Source: Gemmatimonadota bacterium | GTDB lineage: Bacteria; Gemmatimonadota; Gemmatimonadetes; Longimicrobiales; Gaopeijiaceae | NCBI GenBank assembly: GCA_007121455.1 | Contig: SKKN01000016.1 | Coordinates: 1-64,000, forward strand | Direction of reading: 5' to 3' | Length of the DNA stretch: 64,000 nt | Shown here: piece by piece, positions 8,545-16,814 of the stretch | Layout of the letters: each line of letters begins with the position of its first letter | Numbering within the stretch: position 1 is the stretch's first letter | Program-made: the position numbers and the translations under genes | Notes under the pieces: generated by a model | Seen by the model: the letters and a program-made list of their open reading frames with translations, nothing else | Databases searched by the model: none | What the model was told of the DNA's origin: nothing

Positions 8545-8928
8545 TCGGGACGATGCGTTCCGCTCGCGCGGGATTGGGTCCGTAATCCCCACCAGTACCT
8601 GAGGCCGGTCGAGGCACCAGCCTATTCTGCGATCCTCTCCACGTTGCAATGCCGCCACCTGCAGGATGCGGACGCGCATCCTGCCCTGTCGTCGTTACCG
8701 TCGCATTCCCCGAGGGGCCATTGCGTCAACTGTTGTCGCATCAACGACTTACGTGTGTCGGTGTGGCGAAGGGTACCGGCCTTGCCACCTGAGGCCCTCC
8801 GCGTCCCCACCCTCCGGGACACCTGTAGCCGGCATTCGGCCTGTGTTCGCGACGGGTTCTGGATCCCGGCGTGCCGGAGGCAGGGGGGCGGACGGATGCG
8901 AGGGGAGAAGTCGGATGTTCGAGCACCC
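8545..8928. other. Long leader/intergenic region
   Basis: About 380 bases with no recognisable gene or remnant on either strand. It precedes the riboswitch and lipoprotein gene, so it probably contains their promoter. I could not identify -35/-10 elements with confidence. Confidence 0.4.
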
Positions 8929-8929
8929 A

Positions 8930-9003
8930 TCGAAACGGCACCCCGGCGGAAACGCCGGTCCGCAAAGCCACGGGTCTCATCGAGACGGCCGGGCTGCCGA
9001 AGA
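8930..9003 (+). ncRNA. Probable cyclic-di-GMP-I (GEMM-I) riboswitch
   Basis: The stretch has the ordered elements of a GEMM-I aptamer. The P1 strand CGGCA (8936-8940) pairs with TGCCG (8995-8999). A CCGGCG/CGCCGG hairpin capped by a GAAA tetraloop lies at 8943-8958. The hallmark GCAAAGCC follows (8961-8968), and then a short GTCTC/GAGAC stem leads into GGCCGGGCTGCCGAA. The base before the C in the 5' GGC is G, matching the position that in family members favours c-di-GMP over cGAMP. The usual AAA after GGC is ACC here, a deviation. A hairpin at 9005-9030 lies between the aptamer and the ribosome-binding site of the lipoprotein gene and could be the expression platform. Confidence 0.7.
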
Positions 9004-9004
9004 G

Positions 9005-9030
9005 GGTTCCGGCGACGAGGCCGGGCAACC
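9005..9030 (+). promoter_or_regulatory. Candidate riboswitch expression-platform hairpin
   Basis: GGTTCCGGC pairs with GCCGG and AACC around a GACGAG loop, immediately after the aptamer and 9 bases before the AAGGAG ribosome-binding site. It lacks a U-run, so it is more likely to act on translation or as part of an alternative pairing than as an intrinsic terminator. Confidence 0.4.
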
Positions 9031-9052
9031 ACCGTTTCAAGGAGTGTTTGGG

Positions 9053-9967
9053 ATGAGACAGACAAGTCGATGGCTGGCGGCGGCCGGAGCGGTCGCGATT
9101 CTGGCGGCATGTTCGGATGGCCCCATGGAGCCGATCTCGCCGGGTGAGAGCGCACTCTCGCTCTCGGGGCATCTTTCGCAGGCCGGACAGAGCAACACGT
9201 GGCATGGGTACTATGCCCCCGTGCTGGAAGTGGAGGATGGACCGCAACTCTGCGCGACCTGGACGGACTTCGGTTCTCTGGAAGGCAAGCTCGAGGATCT
9301 GTACGGCGAAGGCGCGGAGCTTCCCTCGGGAGAGCCGCCGAACCACTACAGCTACGACTTCGAGCTCTGGGAAGAGGGCGAGGGCGATGGGGAGTGGATC
9401 AAGGTCGAGACGGTAAACGGCGATCCGGAAGAAGGGATGACGGCTTGTCTCGATCTCTCCGAGTGGGATGACGGCACCTACAAGCTCCGCGTGAAGGGAA
9501 TCGCCCACGTTGGGTCCGGGCCGGACCGCTCGAATCATCACACCGACTATGCATACGAAGAGGTGACGGTCGGGAGCACCGGGTTCTCGTTCTTCATCGC
9601 GCATGGCAACGCAAATACCGTCGAAGCGGGAGAGATCGTAGCGACGCCGGGCGGCAATGCGTGGCACCTGGATATCCAGCTGCACTATGGCGGGGTGGCC
9701 CTCGACTGCACCACGGACCTCCCAGCGGAGCTGGAAGCGATGACTCTCACGTGGGAGACCTCGCCCTTTACGGAAGCCGAAACGTGGAGCCGTGACCTTC
9801 CGAACGGCCAGAACGACCTCAAGTGCCAGGACTCCGGCTGGTTCCGGATCTCCGTTAATCAGACGGGCCAGCCGAGCTGGCCCGATTCCGGCACGCTCAG
9901 CCTCGAAGTCGTCTACGACGGCGTGACCCTCTCCGCAGGGGAGTACACCTACGACCTTTCGCAGTAA
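9053..9967 (+). CDS. Secreted lipoprotein-like protein under riboswitch control
   Basis: 304 residues. ATG 9053 lies 8 bases after AAGGAG. The signal ends in AILAACSDG, so Cys21 is a probable lipidated residue. The mature part is acidic and rich in Trp, Tyr and Gly. It contains two Ig/fibronectin-like halves: residues ~45-175 include DDGTYKLRVKGIAH, and ~180-300 include GTLSLEVVYDGVTLSAGEY. Cysteines are sparse and could pair. No enzyme motif is seen. With a c-di-GMP riboswitch upstream and a strong terminator downstream, it looks like a one-gene unit encoding a surface protein tied to the motile/sessile switch; that role is inference. Confidence 0.75.
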   Translation: MRQTSRWLAAAGAVAILAACSDGPMEPISPGESALSLSGHLSQAGQSNTWHGYYAPVLEVEDGPQLCATWTDFGSLEGKLEDLYGEGAELPSGEPPNHYSYDFELWEEGEGDGEWIKVETVNGDPEEGMTACLDLSEWDDGTYKLRVKGIAHVGSGPDRSNHHTDYAYEEVTVGSTGFSFFIAHGNANTVEAGEIVATPGGNAWHLDIQLHYGGVALDCTTDLPAELEAMTLTWETSPFTEAETWSRDLPNGQNDLKCQDSGWFRISVNQTGQPSWPDSGTLSLEVVYDGVTLSAGEYTYDLSQ

Positions 9968-9982
9968 CCGGCACGACGGCAA

Positions 9983-10024
9983 CGATGGGGGCCGAAGCGG
10001 CGTGTTCCGCTTCGGCCCTCATCG
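9983..10024 (+). terminator. Long hairpin terminator after the lipoprotein gene
   Basis: A perfect GGGCCGAAGCGG/CCGCTTCGGCCC stem with a 6-base loop, extended by CGATG/CATCG pairing to about 18 bp, starts 16 bases after the stop codon. There is no U-run, so termination efficiency is uncertain. Confidence 0.6.
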
Positions 10025-10066
10025 TATGCGCTACCCGCAGTCGGAGTCGATCGTGCTCGACCTTCG

Positions 10067-10348
10067 GTGGGCCCGACGACCCAGGTCGCCGTCTCCGCCC
10101 CTGGAGAGCAGACTTCGGCGGGCGAGCCCTGGGAGGCGGTCTTCTACATGGACCTACTGGGGGGTGCGCGAAGCGCGAACGCGGAGCGCTCCTCAGTGGC
10201 GGCGGAGCAGGAAGGCGTCGTCGTGGTACGGACTCCCCTCGCGATCCTCTCGGCCGGGACTTCCGTCCAACGGACGGTACAATTTGCGGGGGAGTCGGAG
10301 GAGCTCGCCCATCGACTCAGGGTGGAGTTGCATCTCGACTCCGGTTGA
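10067..10348 (+). CDS. Small hypothetical protein or remnant
   Basis: 93 residues from GTG 10067. A segment GEQTSAGEPWEAVFYMDLLGG resembles the start of small Ig-like (YtkA/FixH-type) domains, and the C-terminus VELHLDSG is strand-like. There is no signal peptide and no good ribosome-binding site. It could be the remainder of a larger periplasmic gene. It lies alone in an otherwise featureless stretch (10025-10501). Confidence 0.3.
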   Translation: MGPTTQVAVSAPGEQTSAGEPWEAVFYMDLLGGARSANAERSSVAAEQEGVVVVRTPLAILSAGTSVQRTVQFAGESEELAHRLRVELHLDSG

Positions 10349-10501
10349 CCACGCCGTTCTCCGCCTGGTGCCGCGTCGTCGGCACGCGCATTGCACTCTT
10401 CGGCTTGTGAGTGAGGCCGACCCACCGGCCCCACGCGCTCACCGAGATCGCCGAAATCCTTTCGATCTCGTGGATGTCGACAGGCGGGAGGTCCGTGGCA
10501 G

Positions 10502-11659
10502 GTGACTGACCAGCAACTGAGTGCAATCGCGAGCTTGATCACGGAGGGCCGGAGCGCGCTCCTCACCCGCTGGCGGGAGGAGGTGCGGAAGCTCCCCGCA
10601 GCCGAGGATCTCGACGAGCCCACGCTGACCAACCATGTCCCACATCTCCTCGATGAGCTTGCCGAGGCACTCCGGTCCGATTCCCAGGAGACGATCACCT
10701 CTGCCCTGAAAGGGGGGCTTTCGCCGGTTCATGGTACGGATCGTTTCGCACACAGCTTCGACGTCGAGGAGGTCGTGGCCGAATACAACATCCTCCGCAC
10801 CGCCATCCACGACATGGTGGAGGAGCACGGTCTCCGGCTCCAGGGAGAGCCATTCCGGGTGCTGAATCGCGTGTTGGACGGCGCGATCGGGGCGGCGGTC
10901 AAGGCGTACACGGCGCGCCAGGCGCTGGAGGTAAAGCGCCAACGGGAGGACTACCTCGCCTTCGTGGCGCACGACCTGCGGGCCCCGCTGCACTCCCTGT
11001 CGATGGCGACCACGGTGCTCGAGTTGACGCTTCCCGACGAAACCCGTGAGCCGGAGACCAGCCGGCTCCTGGAGATGTTCCGCCGCAACATCGAGAACCT
11101 CGACGGGCTCGCCGAGGCGGTGGTTCGCGGAAGCGTCCGGATCGAGACCAGAAGGGGGCGCCGAGCGGAGCGGCGGAAATTCGCTCTCTTCCCGCTGGTC
11201 GAAGCCGTGCTCCATGGGTTCGCCCCCGTCGCCCGCGTGGGAAGCACCGACCTCCGCAATGACGTGCCGGAGGGGCTCGAGGTCGAGGCCGATGCTCTCC
11301 TCCTGAGCCGAATCTTTCAGAACCTGGTCGCAAATGCCCTTACCCACGCGCAGGGCGCGCAGGTGACGGTCGGAGCGATAGAGAGGACCGAGGAATCGAT
11401 GGTGGAGTGCTGGGTGCACGATACCGGGGCAGGGATCCCCCAGAAAATCGTGGAGCAAATGTTCGAGGCCTCCAGCACCAGTGAACCCGAAAGCCACTCC
11501 GGCCTGGGTCTCGCGATCGTCCGGAGGTTCGTGGAGGCCCACGGTGGCGAGGTGACCGTGGAGAGCGAGGAGAAAAGGGGGTCGACCTTTCGGTTCACGC
11601 TTCCGCGACAGTCCGCGTTACGGGGTCGCCGGCGGGGACGAAGGCAGCCTGAGCTTTAG
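10502..11659 (+). CDS. Soluble sensor histidine kinase with RsbRD-like N-terminal domain
   Basis: 385 residues, GTG start at 10502. Residues ~1-140 form an all-helical RsbRD/globin-like sensor (LLTRWREEVRKLP, FDVEEVVAEYNILRTAI). The HisKA motif FVAHDLRAPLHSL has the phospho-acceptor His157. Then come the N-box NLVANALTHA, G1 DTGAGIP and G2 SHSGLGLAIVRRFVEAHGG. There are no membrane segments, so it is cytoplasmic. No response regulator is adjacent, so it is an orphan kinase. It converges with a second orphan kinase only 21 bases away. Confidence 0.87.
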   Translation: MTDQQLSAIASLITEGRSALLTRWREEVRKLPAAEDLDEPTLTNHVPHLLDELAEALRSDSQETITSALKGGLSPVHGTDRFAHSFDVEEVVAEYNILRTAIHDMVEEHGLRLQGEPFRVLNRVLDGAIGAAVKAYTARQALEVKRQREDYLAFVAHDLRAPLHSLSMATTVLELTLPDETREPETSRLLEMFRRNIENLDGLAEAVVRGSVRIETRRGRRAERRKFALFPLVEAVLHGFAPVARVGSTDLRNDVPEGLEVEADALLLSRIFQNLVANALTHAQGAQVTVGAIERTEESMVECWVHDTGAGIPQKIVEQMFEASSTSEPESHSGLGLAIVRRFVEAHGGEVTVESEEKRGSTFRFTLPRQSALRGRRRGRRQPEL

Positions 11660-11680
11660 ATCAGCCGGCGGCGGCTCGGT

Positions 11681-13372
11681 TCAGGATGCAACCGGGTCCG
11701 CGACCGGGAGCCGGAGCGAGAAGGTGCTTCCCTCTTCCGACTCGCTTTCGGCGTAGAGGTCTCCGCCCATCGCGCGGGCCAGGTTTCGGCTGATCGTCAA
11801 CCCGAGCCCAACCCCTTCCACCGGGTTATCGAGGTCGCGGGCGCCCTGGACGAACGGTTCGAAGATCTCCTGCTGCTGCTCCGTGGCGATGCCCGGACCG
11901 GTGTCGGATACGTGGAGGTCGACCCAGTCCTCATCCTCCTCGCAGGTCAGAAGGACCCGGCCGCCACCGGGTGTGAACTTGATGGCATTTCCCACGACGT
12001 TGACGAGAATCTGCCTCACCCTTTCTTCATCAGCATGCAGATGAAGCGGGGAAACGGGGTCCTCGATGGTGAGCTCGATCCCCTTCTCCTGTGCAAACGG
12101 GGATACGAGAGGGTGCATGCTCTGTAGGATCTGGTCCGCGGCCAGCACCTGCAGATCGAAGGTGAGTTGTCCGGCTTCCAGCTTTGCGTAGGTGAGCACG
12201 TCGTTGACCAGCGTCGTGAGATGCCGCTGGTTCGCCTTCACGCGGGAGAGCACGAGGTGCTGTGCCTCATTCACCGGGCCCTGGACGCCGAGAGCCAGCA
12301 GGTCGATGTAGCCGGAGATCGCATGGAGGGGCGTCCGGAAGTCGTGGCTCATCGCCGCGAGGAAGTCCATCTTCGCCCGGTTCGCGATCTCCGCCTGTTC
12401 CCGTGCCTGTTCGGCTTCGAGACGGGCCAGCACGGTGTCGGTCACATCCGCCCCGTGGAAGATGACGCCGGACCGTGTCCCGTCCGTCTTCCTGATCGGC
12501 ACGCACGAGATGTCGATGAATCGCTCCTCGAGGGGCTGGCGGGGAGAACGGGTCAGCAGGACGGATACCTCACGCCCCACGAACGGCTCGCCGAGACCCA
12601 GCACGCCGTCGAGTAGATCGACGAACCCCTGGTCTGCGACTTCCGGGAGGGCCTCGCGCAGGGGTTTCCCGAGGACGGTGCGGAGTCCGGTGAGTTGGTC
12701 GAAGGCGGCGTTCGTCGACTCGAAGACGTGGTCGGGACCTCGCAGGATCGCGAGAAACGCGGGCGCATGATGGAAGGCGTATTCGAGGTGGGAGCGTTGT
12801 AGCGCGAGCTCCCCGAGCAAGCGGTCCCTCTCCGCACGGAGAGGTCGTGCGAGCATCTCCAGCGTGGTCTCGATCGAGGTGATGAGAACCCCCGCCACCT
12901 CCCCAGACTCGTCGCGAACGGGGCCGTAGGAAAAGGTGAAGTGGCCGTCCTCCTGGAACCCACGTCGCGCGACCCGGAGAAGCAGATCCTCGCGGTACAC
13001 CGTCTCCCCTCGCAGCACCTCCTCGAGAAGGGGCTCAATCTCATCCCGGATCTCGGACCGGTTCTCGAGCATCGGGCGACCCAGGGCCCCGGGGTGCTTG
13101 TTTCCGAGAAGCTTCCGGTAGGAGTCATTATAGATCTGAAGCAGGTCCGGGCCCCAGCACAGCGCCTGGGCGAACCCCTGTCCGATGACCATTGCCGCCG
13201 CCGTCTTCAGACTCTGGGGCCAGTCGTCCACGGGTCCCAGTGACGTGGCTGCCCAGTCCTTCTCCCGGCAAAGTCGCCCCATCTCCCCGCCGGAGACGAA
13301 GACCCCTTCTGATTCACGAGCTCGGTGGTCTGAACCGCGCATGGTCGGCACTCTCGGAGCAGGTGGCATCAC
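11681..13372 (-). CDS. PAS-type sensor histidine kinase (soluble)
   Basis: 563 residues. The N-terminal sensor contains GEMGRLCREKDWAATSLGP and YNDSYRKLLGNKHPGALG (about 29-98), typical of the first PAS-like domain in multi-PAS bacterial kinases. A second PAS (about 195-312) follows, then a coiled linker and HisKA MSHDFRTPLHAISGY with His343. HATPase motifs are NVVGNAIKFT, DTGPGIA and GVGLGLTISRNLARAMGG. There are no transmembrane helices and no receiver domain, and no partner regulator is nearby. Internal starts at 13342 and 13282 are possible. Confidence 0.87.
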   Translation of the reverse strand: MMPPAPRVPTMRGSDHRARESEGVFVSGGEMGRLCREKDWAATSLGPVDDWPQSLKTAAAMVIGQGFAQALCWGPDLLQIYNDSYRKLLGNKHPGALGRPMLENRSEIRDEIEPLLEEVLRGETVYREDLLLRVARRGFQEDGHFTFSYGPVRDESGEVAGVLITSIETTLEMLARPLRAERDRLLGELALQRSHLEYAFHHAPAFLAILRGPDHVFESTNAAFDQLTGLRTVLGKPLREALPEVADQGFVDLLDGVLGLGEPFVGREVSVLLTRSPRQPLEERFIDISCVPIRKTDGTRSGVIFHGADVTDTVLARLEAEQAREQAEIANRAKMDFLAAMSHDFRTPLHAISGYIDLLALGVQGPVNEAQHLVLSRVKANQRHLTTLVNDVLTYAKLEAGQLTFDLQVLAADQILQSMHPLVSPFAQEKGIELTIEDPVSPLHLHADEERVRQILVNVVGNAIKFTPGGGRVLLTCEEDEDWVDLHVSDTGPGIATEQQQEIFEPFVQGARDLDNPVEGVGLGLTISRNLARAMGGDLYAESESEEGSTFSLRLPVADPVAS

Positions 13373-13451
13373 CAGGACACGTTGAACCTAAGGGCGAAGG
13401 GGTGTCCTCGACGAGCAGACCCTCTCGCCCGAGGGGCAGCGGACCGTGCGA

Positions 13452-13892
13452 TCAGGAGTCCTCCAGAGGCGTCCGAAGCGCTGGATCCACATACCGAGCT
13501 GCGACTTCGGGCCACCGATCCCGCACGAGCACCAGGACGAAGCTCCATCCGGCGAGGCTCGCCAGGAACCTCAGGAACTCGGACAGGGCGATCACGGCCA
13601 TCCGTTTCTGTTCCGGTTCCGCCACCTTCTCGAAGGCGTCATCGAACAGATGATGTGGGGGCGGCCCTCTCCCCGGCAACTCAACCCTCCCCATGGCCGG
13701 CTGGAGAGAGGCGGACCTGGTCAGCGTCAACGTCATCAGCACCTGAAAGCCCCCCTCACCGATGAGGGGTTCGAGCCTTCGGTGCAGGTAGCGCAAGACC
13801 ACGGCGCTCACGGTCCCAATCGAGAGCCCGGCAGCATTCGCCGATTCCGCGTCCAGAATCGCGAGCGCCAGTTGCAGATGGGGGTGTGATAA
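13452..13892 (-). CDS. Hypothetical helical protein, start codon unclear
   Basis: The frame reads as a genuine ~145-residue soluble protein: LQLALAILDAESANAAGLS, RRLEPLIGEGGFQVLMTLTL, FEKVAEPEQKRMAVIALSEF and a C-terminal helix AGWSFVLVLVRDRWPEV. Coding character begins right after the stop of the M14 gene (13898). No ATG, GTG or TTG is available in frame there; the first standard start is GTG 13811, which would discard ~27 plausible residues. A GGAGG element at 13902-13906 would suit a start near 13892-13895. Either a rare start codon is used or the 5' end is damaged. Translational coupling to the M14 gene is likely. Function unknown. Confidence 0.5.
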   Translation of the reverse strand, partial: LSHPHLQLALAILDAESANAAGLSIGTVSAVVLRYLHRRLEPLIGEGGFQVLMTLTLTRSASLQPAMGRVELPGRGPPPHHLFDDAFEKVAEPEQKRMAVIALSEFLRFLASLAGWSFVLVLVRDRWPEVAARYVDPALRTPLEDS

Positions 13893-13897
13893 ATCGC

Positions 13898-16585
13898 TCA
13901 GCCTCCGGAGGTCCCCGAGGCCCCCGCCTCCGAGACCTCGACCACGGGTGCCTGCAGGAGCCCCTCTGCCGCTCCGGCGTAGATGCTGTTGAAGATCACC
14001 TTGAAGCTGTTCCGGGGCTGGCCGCGGAAGCCTGCCCGGAAGCCGACGAGGATCACGTCGCCCTCCCCTTCCCGCACTTGCAGGGCTGCCGGCCGGCCGG
14101 GGAGGTACTGGCCCTCGCCCAGGGCCCATCCACTCAGGAGGAGCTCCTCCTCTCCCCAATCGAATATCGGCTCGACGAGATGAGCCGGGGCCTGCGCCTC
14201 CTCACTTCGTGCGGGAGGAACGACTCGGAACGCGCGGCTCTGGCTCCCCCTCCGGGTGACGAACGTGCCTACGGCATCCTCGGGCATCCCGAACGTCAGG
14301 GGGTGGTCCGGCCTCGGATGAATTCTCAGAAGCGAGCCGGGAATGAAGAACTCGTCATCGGACACGCCTTCGAGGACGCTTCTCACCGGGAGCCCGAACT
14401 GGTCCATGATCACGTCCGTCGCCCCATCGAATGCCAGGAGCGTTCCGCCTTCCTGAACGTAGCGCTGGAGCGCGAGCACACCTCCGGTCGCCATGCCGCC
14501 CACATACTGCTCGGGCATCGTGCCCCGCGCGTGCCCTCGGAAGATCGCCTCGGGATCCTGGGCCGGAAGGATGATGATGTCGAATTCGGACAAATCTCGA
14601 TCCCTCAGGTCCTGATCCCAGAGGTTCTCCAGGGGGAACTCATAAGTGTCCAGGATCCACCGGAGCCAGCCTTCGGGAATGTTCGCGACCCAGGAGCGGT
14701 AGAGCCCGACCCGGGGCGACCGCAGAGAATGCGTCTCCGTCTCCGGAACGGAGTCGATCCCCACGAAGTCGAGCCCGAGCACACGGGCCAGATCCTCCAC
14801 CCGTTCAGAAGTTCCTTCACCGCTCTCGATGACGAAGGTGCCCGCATCCTGCGTCGCCCCACCCGCGGTGAAGGACCCGGCGCTTCGCCCGACCGCATCG
14901 CCCGCCGCGAGGAGGCGGTTTACCGCCACCGCCGCAGCGTTGGACCGGGGGGAGAGAAGGTAGCCGAAGCCGGCGTCGCCTTCGGCGCGACCCTCCCGTA
15001 CAGCGACCCGTTCCGCCACCTCGCGGGTGGATGCTGTAAAGGGCTCCTCGATCCTGGCCACGTCGACTCCCATCTGAATCGGGAGCGTCCAACCGGCCAG
15101 GTCATAGGGAGGTTCGGGCGGCCCTCCTGGATACAATGCCCGCTCGGGGTAGACCTGGGGCTCCATGAGGTCCATCACGTGGGCCCGAAAGGCCTGGCCG
15201 GCATAGACGATGTGGCTTCCGGCCGGAAAGGTCCTTCCATCCGCCCGGAAGGAGGAGGTCGCTTCGTGGATCTCCACGCCGCCCCTTCTCAGCACGTTCA
15301 GCATCTCGGTCGACTCGAAGGAGTCCCACTGCTCCGGGACCACGACGTAGGCGAAGGGACCCCCTTCCTCACCGGCAGCGATCTGGTCGCGGCCCATCTG
15401 ATAGAAGTTGTGGAGGAACTGCTCGCTTCGGAGGGACGCGATGTCGAGCGTCGCGAGGGATGCCGTGAGGTGGTACTCGACGGACTCTCCGATCGTCAGC
15501 CAGCCCCCGGGCCACGGGTTCGGATAGAAGATGCTGGGCTCGGTGGCCGAGACCACCTGAGCGCGGCTCACGATCGATTCCGGTAAATCTTCGGGATCCA
15601 CGTACCGGGGCGTGGGGGAGTTGTGCTGGACCTCGGCGAGGATTCCGAGCTGGTTGTGGAAGTAGGGGGCCGTCCGCATCCCGCCGTTCCACCACATGTC
15701 GTATTGGATGTGGGAGATCACGCCCGACTTCCCCTCCGCCTCGAAGCGGTCTGCCATGTGGCTCCCGATCAGGTTGGCGCCTCGCACCACCTGGGCGGGA
15801 ATGTGCGGATTCACGGGCTCGGCGAAGGGCGGTATCGTGATCCGGGCGGGGAAGGGGCCGGTCTGGTGCTGGTTGAAGACGATCTGTGGATACCACTCCT
15901 CATACAGGATCCGAGCGATGTGCTTGCTCTCTTCCTGGAGGAGCATGAACCAGTCCCGATTGTTGTCGTGTCCCGTGTACTCGCTGTAGATCTCCGGGGC
16001 CTCCGTGGTCTCGAAGGGGGTGCCGAGATGCTCGCGGTACCAGTCCACGACGAGGCGGTGACCGTCCGGATTCATCAGTGGCATGAGGAGGAGGATGACG
16101 TTCTCGCGGATTCGGCGAGTCTCGGCCGATTCGTCTGTGGCCACATGGTAGGCGAGGTGGGGGGCATGCTGGGAGTGAGCTCGCTCCGTCGAGTGCAGTC
16201 CCGAGTCGATCCAGACGATCGCCTTCCCCTCCCGAGCAAGCTCTCGGGCCTCGTCGTCCGACACGTCGCGGGCACACGCGAGACGAGCACTGATCGACTG
16301 CCAGCGATCGAGTTGACCGAGGTTCTCCTCCGAGGAGATGAAAAGGAGGTGCATCGGCTCACCCCGCGTCGTCTCTCCGATCGTGTGAAGCTCGACTCGG
16401 TCGCTCGCCTCGGCGAGCGTTTCGTAGTACCTGACGAGTTGGTCGTTGTCCGCAAGCAGGTAGTCTTCCCCGGGGTCGAAGCCCACGATCTCCGCAGGGG
16501 CAGGGACTTGCTGGGCGGAGGCCGGGAGTGCGACGACGAATGCTACGGCTACGAGGGTGTTGAGGATAACTGCAGTGCGACGCAT
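13898..16585 (-). CDS. Secreted M14-family zinc carboxypeptidase-like protein
   Basis: 895 residues. ATG 16585 has a GGAGG element 6 bases upstream. The signal peptide ends in PASAQQ. The M14 catalytic domain occupies ~45-400. The zinc motif HSTE is at 131-134 (SGLHSTERA), and downstream are NPDGH, DNNRDWF and NQHQTGPFP, the last probably supplying the third ligand. The remaining ~480 residues include a flavodoxin/GATase-like segment (DIIILPAQDP, LALQRYVQEGGTLLAFDG) often attached to these exported peptidases. It probably degrades peptides outside the cytoplasm. A second secreted M14 protein lies at 39738-42443. Confidence 0.85.
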   Translation of the reverse strand: MRRTAVILNTLVAVAFVVALPASAQQVPAPAEIVGFDPGEDYLLADNDQLVRYYETLAEASDRVELHTIGETTRGEPMHLLFISSEENLGQLDRWQSISARLACARDVSDDEARELAREGKAIVWIDSGLHSTERAHSQHAPHLAYHVATDESAETRRIRENVILLLMPLMNPDGHRLVVDWYREHLGTPFETTEAPEIYSEYTGHDNNRDWFMLLQEESKHIARILYEEWYPQIVFNQHQTGPFPARITIPPFAEPVNPHIPAQVVRGANLIGSHMADRFEAEGKSGVISHIQYDMWWNGGMRTAPYFHNQLGILAEVQHNSPTPRYVDPEDLPESIVSRAQVVSATEPSIFYPNPWPGGWLTIGESVEYHLTASLATLDIASLRSEQFLHNFYQMGRDQIAAGEEGGPFAYVVVPEQWDSFESTEMLNVLRRGGVEIHEATSSFRADGRTFPAGSHIVYAGQAFRAHVMDLMEPQVYPERALYPGGPPEPPYDLAGWTLPIQMGVDVARIEEPFTASTREVAERVAVREGRAEGDAGFGYLLSPRSNAAAVAVNRLLAAGDAVGRSAGSFTAGGATQDAGTFVIESGEGTSERVEDLARVLGLDFVGIDSVPETETHSLRSPRVGLYRSWVANIPEGWLRWILDTYEFPLENLWDQDLRDRDLSEFDIIILPAQDPEAIFRGHARGTMPEQYVGGMATGGVLALQRYVQEGGTLLAFDGATDVIMDQFGLPVRSVLEGVSDDEFFIPGSLLRIHPRPDHPLTFGMPEDAVGTFVTRRGSQSRAFRVVPPARSEEAQAPAHLVEPIFDWGEEELLLSGWALGEGQYLPGRPAALQVREGEGDVILVGFRAGFRGQPRNSFKVIFNSIYAGAAEGLLQAPVVEVSEAGASGTSGG

Positions 16586-16814
16586 CGGAGACCTCCGACA
16601 TCGATGAAATTGAGGCGACCCACTCGAGTGCAGTGGGCCGAGGGCTCGGCCCGGCCGGACGAACCACCTCTTTAAAAAGGGCCCATGCGGACGGGTCCTC
16701 GCAAGAGGTTCCTGGGCGACGGGTCCAGATGGGAATGTAGCTGGAACGGCTCTTGCTCCTCCGTGAGACCTGTCCCCTCTCCGAGTTCTGCCGAGGCCGC
16801 TTCGGAGCCGAGCC

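Noticed and set aside
13886-15586. Long plus-strand open frame antisense to the M14 gene
   Set aside because: Composition is a GC-skew shadow; the minus strand carries all the M14 motifs.
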